In this document: one piece after another, positions 6,070 through 11,810 of the stretch
How positions within the stretch are numbered: the stretch's first letter is position 1
How the letters are laid out: every line of letters starts with the position of its first letter
Origin: Clostridiales bacterium
Lineage (GTDB): Bacteria; Bacillota; Clostridia; Lachnospirales; WRAX01
Direction: 5' to 3'
Length of the DNA: 11,810 nt
Assembly (NCBI GenBank): GCA_031277155.1
Contig: JAITMW010000129.1
Coordinates: forward strand, 1 to 11,810
Notes under the pieces: generated by a model
Told to the model about the DNA's origin: nothing
The model's database searches: none
What the model saw: the letters and a program-made list of their open reading frames with translations, nothing else
Made by a program: the position numbers and the translations under genes

Positions 6070-7916
6070 GTCAAATCAGGCAAAACACCCCCCAAAGAAC
6101 GCCGGGCCTAAGACGCGGGCGCGGCGGACCCATGATGGGCCCTGCGGAAAAGGCCAAAAACTTTCGCAGCACACTGAAACAGCTGGTGAATTATCTTAAG
6201 CCCTTTGCGCCTCAAATAGGCATCTCTGTCATTTTTGCCGTCTGCGGTACAATTATGTCCATAATTGCCCCGGCGGTGCTGGGCAATGCAGTGACGGTGG
6301 TTTTTGATGGCAGCACGGCGCGTATGGCGGGCGAAGGCGGCATAAATTTTGACCTGCTGACGTCAATAATCACCATGCTTGCAATATTGCATATAGGCGG
6401 CTTTGTTTTTTCCGCGCTGCAAGGCATTTTGATTGAAGGGGTTTCGCAAAAGGTCAGCTATAATTTGCGCAAAAAGTTTTATGCCAAGATAAACCGTATG
6501 CCGCTGAAATATTTTGACAATGTGCCCCATGGGGACGTGCTTTCGCGGATGACAAATGATATAGACCTTATGGGAAGCTCTATCGGCCAAAGCATGACAC
6601 AGCTTATCATCGCGGTGATAACCCTTGTGGGCGCCATTGTGATGATGCTGACCATATCCGTACCCATGACGGGTGTGGCATTGCTGATTTTGCCGCTTTC
6701 GCTGATACTTGTGGGCATTGTTGTGAAATATTCGCAAAAATTCTTTAGGACGCAGCAAAAATATCTGGGGGCCGTAAACGGGCAAATTGAAGAGGTGTTT
6801 TCCGGGCACCTCATTGTCAAGGCATATAATGCCGAAGGGCGCGTCGCAAAGGACTTTCACAAGGACAACAATGTGCTGTACATCTCTGCGTGGAAGGCGC
6901 AATTTATGTCCGCCCTGTTATTCCCGCTGATGTTTTTTGTGGGCAATGTGGGATATGTGGCGGTTTCGGTGCTGGGGGCATATCTGGCGATACAGGGTAC
7001 GCTGGCTGTGGGGGCGATTTTGGCCTTTGTGCAATATTCGCGGCGCATATCAGACCCCATAAATATGCTGGCGCAAATCTCCAATGTTTTACAGAGTACA
7101 GTGGCGGCGGCGGAGCGCGTCTTTGAATTTCTTGGCGAGGAGGAAGAAACGCCCGACGGGGAAAATACAATAAGCACAGAGGACATTGCCGGCGAGGTGG
7201 GCTTTGCCGATGTGAAATTTGGCTATACAGAGGACAAACCCGTCATACATAATTTTTCCGCGCGCATTAAAGAAGGGCAGCGCACGGCCATTGTGGGGCC
7301 GACGGGCGCCGGAAAAACCACAATTATAAAGCTGCTTATGCGGTATTATGACATAGACAATGGCGGGATATTGCTGGATGGCCACAATATCAAAGATTTT
7401 GCCAGAGACGACCTGCGCGGCGTGTTTGCTATGGTGCTGCAAGAAACGTGGCTGTTTAACGGCAGCATTATGGAGAATATACGCTATGGCCGCCTTGACG
7501 CGACGGACGAAGAAGTGACGGAGGCCGCGCGGGCTGCCCACGCGCATCATTTTATCATGACACAGCCCGGCGGATATGATATGATAATCAATGAAGAGGC
7601 CAATAATATCTCCCAGGGGCAAAAGCAGCTGCTTACCATCGCGCGGGCCATACTTTCCAATCCGCGCATATTGATTTTGGACGAGGCCACAAGCTCGGTA
7701 GATACGCGCACAGAGCAGCTTATACAAAAGGCCATGGATAATCTTATGCATGGGCGCACCAGCTTTATCATCGCCCATCGCCTGTCAACCATACGCCATG
7801 CGGATTTAATATTGGTGATGGACGAAGGCGACATTACAGAGCAGGGCACCCATGAGGAGCTTTTGGACAGGCGCGGGTTTTATCACGAACTTTATGCCGC
7901 CCAATTTGAGGCGTGA
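6066..7916 (+). CDS. ABC exporter half, catalytic partner
   Basis: The 616-residue second half of the heterodimeric exporter, starting with GTG in a GTGA overlap with the preceding stop. An Arg/Gly/Pro-rich tail (residues 1-30) precedes the first helix (about 50-72); such tails are common in this subfamily. The ATPase domain has Walker A GPTGAGKT (411-418), Q459, Walker B ILILDE with catalytic E540, and switch H571. Its signature motif reads ISQGQ (515-519) in place of SGGQ. Thus this subunit's own Walker motifs plus the partner's VSGGQ form the working site. Its altered signature completes the degenerate site with the partner's D595 and Q627. The two proteins are complementary and almost surely assemble together. 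Substrate could be a drug, lipid or peptide; the sequence does not tell. A BmrD-like role is the closest parallel. Confidence 0.95.
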   Translation: MSQIRQNTPQRTPGLRRGRGGPMMGPAEKAKNFRSTLKQLVNYLKPFAPQIGISVIFAVCGTIMSIIAPAVLGNAVTVVFDGSTARMAGEGGINFDLLTSIITMLAILHIGGFVFSALQGILIEGVSQKVSYNLRKKFYAKINRMPLKYFDNVPHGDVLSRMTNDIDLMGSSIGQSMTQLIIAVITLVGAIVMMLTISVPMTGVALLILPLSLILVGIVVKYSQKFFRTQQKYLGAVNGQIEEVFSGHLIVKAYNAEGRVAKDFHKDNNVLYISAWKAQFMSALLFPLMFFVGNVGYVAVSVLGAYLAIQGTLAVGAILAFVQYSRRISDPINMLAQISNVLQSTVAAAERVFEFLGEEEETPDGENTISTEDIAGEVGFADVKFGYTEDKPVIHNFSARIKEGQRTAIVGPTGAGKTTIIKLLMRYYDIDNGGILLDGHNIKDFARDDLRGVFAMVLQETWLFNGSIMENIRYGRLDATDEEVTEAARAAHAHHFIMTQPGGYDMIINEEANNISQGQKQLLTIARAILSNPRILILDEATSSVDTRTEQLIQKAMDNLMHGRTSFIIAHRLSTIRHADLILVMDEGDITEQGTHEELLDRRGFYHELYAAQFEA

Positions 7917-7936
7917 AAAATTAAGGAGGGATTGTT

Positions 7937-8443
7937 ATGAACAACACACCGTATCAACCACATGGGATGCCGCCATTTGCGGCAAAAGCGCCGGGGAAAA
8001 ACTTTTTGATGGTGACGGGCATTTTGTTTATCATCTTTAACGCAATAGGATTTTTTATGACGTTATCCACAATTATGACCGTCGACGTCTGGCTGTGGAT
8101 GTTTGGCGGCCATGCCATGCGCGGCACATGGATGATGATTTACGGCCTGTCTTTGCTGTTGTCGTTGCTTGCGGTGGCCTTGGGCATTATGGGTGTGTCG
8201 CTTTGCAACAAAATCCAACACGGAGGGATGCTTCTTGTAGTCGCGATTATCCTCATGGTTGCCTCGATATTATACAATATCATCTACACGGCGCTAATCT
8301 TTAACTTTGACGGCCTAATGGGCGTTGGGGCCATAATCGGCATACCAATTGGCCTTGTATTGCCGATTTTGTTTATCATAGGCGCCGTGAAAAACAAAAA
8401 GGCCGCGGACGCCGCGCCATATGAGCATCGGCGGGGATATTAG
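7937..8443 (+). CDS. Small four-helix membrane protein, unknown function
   Basis: I do not recognise a family. The 168-residue product has a polar, proline-containing N-terminus (1-22), then four hydrophobic segments at about 23-46, 66-89, 97-122 and 128-151, and a charged tail ending in EHRRGY. A strong TTAAGGAGG site precedes the ATG at 7937, 20 bases after the ABC gene's stop, so it is very likely in the same transcript. The short basic and polar ends suggest both termini are cytoplasmic. It could be an accessory or immunity-like partner of the exporter, but that rests only on position. No conserved polar or metal-binding motif stands out in the helices. Confidence 0.75.
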   Translation: MNNTPYQPHGMPPFAAKAPGKNFLMVTGILFIIFNAIGFFMTLSTIMTVDVWLWMFGGHAMRGTWMMIYGLSLLLSLLAVALGIMGVSLCNKIQHGGMLLVVAIILMVASILYNIIYTALIFNFDGLMGVGAIIGIPIGLVLPILFIIGAVKNKKAADAAPYEHRRGY

Positions 8444-8465
8444 AGCGTATTTGGCGGGAGGGATT

Positions 8466-9980
8466 ATGACGCAATTATTGAAAAGATATTCCCTTTTCGT
8501 ATTGGCGGGCCTTGCCTTTGCCCTTATTTCATGTAGCCCCTATGCGGATGAAAATGAAATATCAAACGGCGATGCCTTTTTGGAGCATACCATAACCTTT
8601 TCCCCTGTCGGCCCTGCTTTTCGGGTTATGGGATATATGGTGGAAGCCGAAGTAAACAACAGGAGATATTTTTTTGATGCCGATGATGAAGCCGCCAACC
8701 AGGATTTTATAAATCAAACGGAAAAAATAATATACGAAATTGAAAATATGCTTGTTTTGCCGCAAGCGCGAAGGGATGTGCGCATATCCTTTGCCATGGA
8801 TGAAAATTATGTGTTTGATGCCATGAGGCCCCTTTCGCTTAATCATGGGGACATAAACACCTTTGGCTGGCTGGTTAATCATTTAAGCGGCCACAGCTTG
8901 CCGATATGGCTTTCTGTCGGCATGGAGACCATTGCGAGGGCAAATGCGGGGCTGCACCAACCCGAGCAGACGGCCATTATGGATAATTTTGGCGATTTTT
9001 ACTTTGCGCCGCCTTTTTGGGGAAGCGAAAAACACAGAGGGGCTGTTGGCACTGCCCATCAATTTGTGAATTATTTGCTGGAAAACGGGCTTTTGGCCGA
9101 ATTGGCAGAACTATACACAAAAGGAGACCTGCCTGCTGCCCATGAAGCGGCCAAAGCGCATTTTTACAGCTTTGCGGGGCTGCCCATGGCCCCGGGCATT
9201 GTGCTGGAGCTTGGCCTTTTGCCGGGTGACGCCGTAAACTTTGGCGAGGGATATTATATCAGGAAGTCTACGCAATGGGGTGAATATATCTTTCTTTTTG
9301 ATTCATTCGAGCAGTATTTTACATTTGAGGACATAATGGGGCATATCAATTATATAGACAGGGCCACATATCTGGTTGTAAATTGGTATTCAGAGATATT
9401 TGATTTTGATTTTGCGCCGGTATATAATCGCGTTTATCACAGATATGAAATGTTGGACGGGAGCCTCGCCTTTGCAAACTTTGGATTAAACAGGATGTCT
9501 TATGCCGGGCTGTCAGAGGCCTTTCCGTATATTGCGGCGCACGAAGTCTCGCATATATTGGAATTTGAAATTGGCGGGAGCTTTCCTTTTCCGCCTTTTT
9601 CAGAAGGCCTTGCCCATATGCTGAATTATTATTTTAGCGAGACATATCGGGAGCTTCTTGTGGAAAACCATCATCGGCGTGCATATCAGATGTTTGCTGA
9701 CGGAAGCTACAGAGATATAAGCGACATGTTTCCGGCGCGCTTTGATGAAAGCCATCCCCTTTATATGGCGGAAATAAGCGCGCGCATATCTGCCGCGTCC
9801 TTTGTGCAATATCTGATAGAGACCTATGGCGCCGAAAAGTATTTTCAGGTGCATTGGGCCGGGCCGGGCCGGTTTGAAAGTGTATATGAAATCACCATCG
9901 AAGAGATGATTGGGCGCTGGCGGGAGTTTTTGGCGGAATATGCGGCGTCACGCCTCCAGCTTCATTCGCAGGGTGTTTAG
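8466..9980 (+). CDS. Lipoprotein zinc metallopeptidase, gluzincin (peptidase MA) type
   Basis: A 504-residue predicted lipoprotein. After a basic start and hydrophobic stretch, LISC forms a lipobox with C23 as the lipidated residue, placing the protein on the outer face of the membrane. The C-terminal half has a zinc motif HEVSH (H359, E360, H363) followed 17 residues later by E380 in FSEGLAH. This is the HExxH plus EGLA arrangement of the peptidase MA clan. It is followed by ASFVQYLIETYG (444-455) and WREFL (485-489), also typical. Residues about 80-250 look like a second, inactive copy, with LPIWLSVGME at 145-154 where an EGLA-type motif would be. The ATG at 8466 has GGGAGGG upstream; an earlier in-frame ATG at 8421 lacks one. 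It is the last gene of the cluster and overlaps the end of sigF on the opposite strand by 33 bp. Confidence 0.78.
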   Translation: MTQLLKRYSLFVLAGLAFALISCSPYADENEISNGDAFLEHTITFSPVGPAFRVMGYMVEAEVNNRRYFFDADDEAANQDFINQTEKIIYEIENMLVLPQARRDVRISFAMDENYVFDAMRPLSLNHGDINTFGWLVNHLSGHSLPIWLSVGMETIARANAGLHQPEQTAIMDNFGDFYFAPPFWGSEKHRGAVGTAHQFVNYLLENGLLAELAELYTKGDLPAAHEAAKAHFYSFAGLPMAPGIVLELGLLPGDAVNFGEGYYIRKSTQWGEYIFLFDSFEQYFTFEDIMGHINYIDRATYLVVNWYSEIFDFDFAPVYNRVYHRYEMLDGSLAFANFGLNRMSYAGLSEAFPYIAAHEVSHILEFEIGGSFPFPPFSEGLAHMLNYYFSETYRELLVENHHRRAYQMFADGSYRDISDMFPARFDESHPLYMAEISARISAASFVQYLIETYGAEKYFQVHWAGPGRFESVYEITIEEMIGRWREFLAEYAASRLQLHSQGV

Positions 9981-10670
9981 CACGCGCTTTTCGATGCGGC
10001 TGACCTGCACCTGGGAGACGCCGATGGCTTTGGCTATTTGGCTTTGGGTTTTGTCTTGGAAATAGCGCATGATGATGACCTGGCGCTCTTTAGGGGCCAG
10101 GGAGCGGATGATTTCGCGCAGGGCTATTTTGTCTATCATGCGCTCGCTGTCGTCAACCGAGGAGACATCCAGCTTGTCCAGCAGATAGACGGGGCTGCCG
10201 TCGCCCTGGTGGACCACGGTGTGAAGGGATTCTACCTCGTGGCCGGCGTCCATGGCATATGCCAATTCTTCAACATTGGTGTTTAGGGCGGCGGCAAGCT
10301 CGCCTATTGTGGGTGGCTTGCCCGTGGCGTGCTGTAGGCTTTCCTGCATATATTTTGCCTTCATGGCCATTTCTTTTAGGGGGCGGCTGACCTTGATTAT
10401 GCCGTCGTCCCGCAGGAAACGCTTTATTTCGCCCATTATCATGGGTACGGCATAGGTGGAAAATTTTACGCCGTAATTTATGTCAAATTTGTCTATGCAT
10501 TTCATCAGGCCGATTGAGCCTATTTGGAAAAGGTCTTCCAAGTCATAGCCGCGACCCGCGAATTTTTTCACCACAGACCACACAAGACCGGTGTTTTCCG
10601 CCACGATTTGGTCACGGGCGGCGGAATTTCCACTTTGTGAGGCTTGGATAAGTTGCAATGTATTTTCCAT
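9948..10670 (-). CDS. sigF: Sporulation sigma factor F (forespore)
   Basis: RNA polymerase sigma factor of 240 residues, active in the forespore after asymmetric division. It is held inactive by SpoIIAB until SpoIIAA releases it. Region 2 covers about residues 26-96 (ENTGLVWSVVKKF, then the GYDLEDLFQIGSIGLMKCID core and KFSTYAVPMIMGEIKRFLRD). Region 3 covers about 100-165. Region 4 covers about 186-236, with the helix-turn-helix QSQIAKAIGVSQVQVSRIEK. SigG is very similar, but the spoIIAA-spoIIAB context identifies SigF. The ATG at 10670 is preferred because AGGGGAG stands eight bases upstream. An ATG at 10688 in the same frame also has a purine run but spaced too closely. A 35-bp gap separates it from spoIIAB. 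Its 3' end overlaps the convergent metallopeptidase gene, with no terminator seen. Confidence 0.97.
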   Translation of the reverse strand: MENTLQLIQASQSGNSAARDQIVAENTGLVWSVVKKFAGRGYDLEDLFQIGSIGLMKCIDKFDINYGVKFSTYAVPMIMGEIKRFLRDDGIIKVSRPLKEMAMKAKYMQESLQHATGKPPTIGELAAALNTNVEELAYAMDAGHEVESLHTVVHQGDGSPVYLLDKLDVSSVDDSERMIDKIALREIIRSLAPKERQVIIMRYFQDKTQSQIAKAIGVSQVQVSRIEKRVLNTLRMKLEA

Positions 10671-10705
10671 TGAGATTGCTCCCCTCATTCCCCCCTCTCG
10701 TATGC

Positions 10706-11134
10706 CTATTGTCTCAAGGTTTTGCGCAATTTTATGGTGGTGCCCGCGCCTATCTTCGAGATAACCTCCATGTCGTCCATAAATTCCTCCATAACGGTAA
10801 AACCCATGCCGCTGCGCTCCATTTCGGGCTTGGAAGTGTACAGGGGCTCACGCGCCAGGTCTATGTCGTCTATGCCCTTGCCGCTGTCGGAAATTTCTAT
10901 GAAAATATCCTTGTCGACAATATGGCATTTTAAATCCACCATGTGGTCGCCGTCCATGCCGTCATATCCGTGGATGATGGCGTTGGTGACGGCTTCGGAC
11001 ACGGCCGTTTTTATCTCTGTAATTTCCACCAGCGTAGGGTTTAGCTGCGCGGCAAAGGCCGCCGCAGTTGCCCTCGCAAAGGATTCGTTTTGTGATATGG
11101 CAAGAAAGCTGAGTTGCATCTTATTTTCGGTCAT
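10706..11134 (-). CDS. spoIIAB: Anti-sigma F factor and serine kinase SpoIIAB
   Basis: A 142-residue GHKL-fold protein. It binds SigF in its ATP form and phosphorylates SpoIIAA, so it holds SigF off in the predivisional and mother cell. The N-box SEAVTNAIIHGY has E47 and N51 in the positions of the catalytic and magnesium-binding residues. The G1 box is DSGKGI (83-88), followed by the lid and the G2 box RSGMGFTVME (107-116). Length is close to the 146 residues of the Bacillus subtilis protein. AAGGGGAG six bases before the ATG at 11134 fixes the start. It lies 15 bp after spoIIAA and 35 bp before sigF, all on the minus strand, so the three genes form the classic operon and would be co-translated in balanced amounts. 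Confidence 0.97.
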   Translation of the reverse strand: MTENKMQLSFLAISQNESFARATAAAFAAQLNPTLVEITEIKTAVSEAVTNAIIHGYDGMDGDHMVDLKCHIVDKDIFIEISDSGKGIDDIDLAREPLYTSKPEMERSGMGFTVMEEFMDDMEVISKIGAGTTIKLRKTLRQ

Positions 11135-11149
11135 AATAACTCCCCTTTT

Positions 11150-11503
11150 TTAAAAGCCGGCCCTATCCGCCGTAGAAACTTCGTCAATGCTTGAATAGCA
11201 AGGTATAATCTTCTTTAGACCGGATATGTCAAAAATGCGGCCTACTTCCGGGCCTATATTAATGGCGAACACACGGCCGTCAACCTTTTTAAGTTCTTTG
11301 TACCTGCCGATTATCATGCCTATGCCGGAAGAGTCCATAAAACCTACATGGGCAAAGTCGAAAATCATGTTCTTTGCGCCGGATTTAAAAAATTCGCGCT
11401 CTGCCACATGTCGTATCTCGTCCGCGCTGTGGTGGTCAATTTCGCCCATAATCTTCACAACCAAGTTTCCATTGCGCTCTGTGCATTTGATGTCCAAGTT
11501 CAT
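11150..11503 (-). CDS. spoIIAA: Anti-anti-sigma F factor SpoIIAA
   Basis: A 117-residue STAS-domain protein, the same length as in Bacillus subtilis. Unphosphorylated SpoIIAA binds the SpoIIAB-SigF complex and frees SigF. SpoIIAB inactivates it by phosphorylation and the phosphatase SpoIIE restores it. The phosphoacceptor region FMDSSGIGMIIGRYKE places S58 at exactly the known position. GEIDHHSADEIR (20-31) is the usual beta-alpha segment. The frame is open upstream to 11746, but GGAGG just before the ATG at 11503 and the family N-terminus MNLDIKC fix the start. The upstream extension reads through hairpin repeats and is not protein-like. First gene of the spoIIA operon, with a strong promoter immediately upstream. 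Confidence 0.97.
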   Translation of the reverse strand: MNLDIKCTERNGNLVVKIMGEIDHHSADEIRHVAEREFFKSGAKNMIFDFAHVGFMDSSGIGMIIGRYKELKKVDGRVFAINIGPEVGRIFDISGLKKIIPCYSSIDEVSTADRAGF

Positions 11504-11533
11504 ATTCGGCCTCCTTATTACCAATATTATGAA

Positions 11534-11562
11534 ATTATACCAAATTTTTGGAAAGATTTCAA
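11534..11562 (-). promoter_or_regulatory. Promoter of the spoIIA operon, sigma-A like
   Basis: Reading leftward: -35 TTGAAA (11562-11557), a 17-bp spacer, and -10 TATAAT (11539-11534) with an extended TGG ahead of it. The start would be near 11527, about 24 bases before the ATG. It is a near-consensus housekeeping promoter. In Bacillus this operon is read by sigma-H with Spo0A. No AGGA-N-GAAT type sigma-H pair was found in the upstream region, and only a poor Spo0A-box match (TGTCGTG at 11583-11589). Confidence 0.7.
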
Positions 11563-11612
11563 GTACATTTTTTTGGCATATATGTCGTGCCGACTTGCGA
11601 GCCAAGCTATGT

Positions 11613-11636
11613 GTAGGGGCGAGCTGCGCTCGCCCG
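11613..11636. repeat. Hairpin repeat copy C
   Basis: It begins GTAGGGGCGAGC and folds with stem GGGCGAGC (11617-11624) and GCTCGCCC (11628-11635) around TGC. The 24 bases are the exact reverse complement of copy D. It is followed at offset 35 by CATTACGTGAAT, a flank shared with copy E. Confidence 0.75.
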
Positions 11637-11686
11637 CGGGTCCTGCGCATTACGTGAATTTTAGAGGTTTTGAAGTGCCTTGGACA

Positions 11687-11710
11687 CGGGCGAGCGCAGC
11701 TCGCCCCTAC
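11687..11710. repeat. Hairpin repeat copy D
   Basis: It begins CGGGCGAGCGCAGC and ends CGCCCCTAC. It is a perfect 24-bp inverted copy of 11613-11636, 50 bp away, and each copy is itself a hairpin. It points the opposite way to copies C and E and the same way as A and B. Confidence 0.75.
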
Positions 11711-11749
11711 GGCTTGCAGGGATGGAATATGTATGTAACGCGGCACATT

Positions 11750-11771
11750 GTAGGGGCGACCATTGGTCGCC
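11750..11771. repeat. Hairpin repeat copy E
   Basis: It begins GTAGGGGCGACC and folds with GGCGACC (11755-11761) and GGTCGCC (11765-11771) around ATT. The GTAGGGGCGA end matches copy C, but the arms carry different bases that still pair. CATTACATGAAT follows at offset 35, exactly as in copy C with one change. Confidence 0.7.
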
Positions 11772-11810
11772 AGCTGGCCATGATCATTACATGAATATCG
11801 GAAATCCGTT

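Larger units (their letters stand above)
11504..11810. repeat. Non-coding right end with three hairpin repeats
   Basis: After the spoIIA promoter (about 11527-11562) no gene could be supported up to the window edge. The stretch is occupied by three GC-rich hairpins, at 11613-11636, 11687-11710 and 11750-11771, embedded in ordinary spacer. Long open frames on both strands are by-products of the stop-poor repeats. Confidence 0.7.

Noticed and set aside
9948..10670. SigG rather than SigF
   Set aside because: The protein sequences are close, but the gene directly follows spoIIAA and spoIIAB on the same strand, which defines the sigF operon.
11504..11746. N-terminal extension of SpoIIAA by 81 codons
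   Set aside because: It reads through the promoter and hairpin repeats (VGASCARP-type translation). The family start with GGAGG at 11503 is clear.
11613..11771. CRISPR array from the repeated hairpins
   Set aside because: The copies differ in orientation, spacing and internal sequence; there are no regular spacers and no cas genes.

Overview
The window looks like chromosome from an endospore-forming member of the Clostridia (Firmicutes). The strongest evidence is a complete spoIIA operon (spoIIAA-spoIIAB-sigF) at the right end. Purine-rich Shine-Dalgarno sites precede almost every gene, and a meso-diaminopimelate dehydrogenase is also present. Most genes are moderately GC-rich by eye. The Nudix gene at the left is clearly AT-richer. 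No rRNA, tRNA, CRISPR array, transposase or recognisable riboswitch was found.

Layout. Bases 1-52 hold the first 17 codons of a leftward membrane-protein gene, possibly of the DUF368 family. A leftward Nudix hydrolase follows (142-645), then a 345-bp non-coding stretch made of inverted repeats. Next is a leftward M18 aminopeptidase gene (991-2274), which carries a 16-bp perfect palindrome matching the ParB/Spo0J site parS. A 124-bp divergent promoter region separates it from ddh (2399-3289), and the two promoters appear to share one palindromic -35 hexamer. A 176-bp structured gap leads into a rightward five-gene cluster (3466-9980): a secreted copper-amine-oxidase-N-like protein, two halves of a heterodimeric ABC exporter, a small four-helix membrane protein, and a lipoprotein zinc-metallopeptidase. 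That cluster collides tail to tail, with a 33-bp overlap, with the leftward spoIIA operon (11503-9948). The last 307 bp are non-coding and hold three copies of a hairpin repeat.

How the genes work together. SpoIIAA, SpoIIAB and SigF form the known partner-switching module that activates the first forespore-specific sigma factor. Ddh makes meso-DAP for peptidoglycan and lysine. The ABC pair has the sequence asymmetry of heterodimeric exporters: one degenerate and one consensus ATP site. Its tight linkage to three envelope proteins suggests a combined export and surface-processing function, which is inference. The most notable non-genic items are the parS site, which suggests the window lies in the origin-proximal part of the chromosome, and a dispersed hairpin repeat family with five copies here whose stem sequences differ but stay self-complementary.
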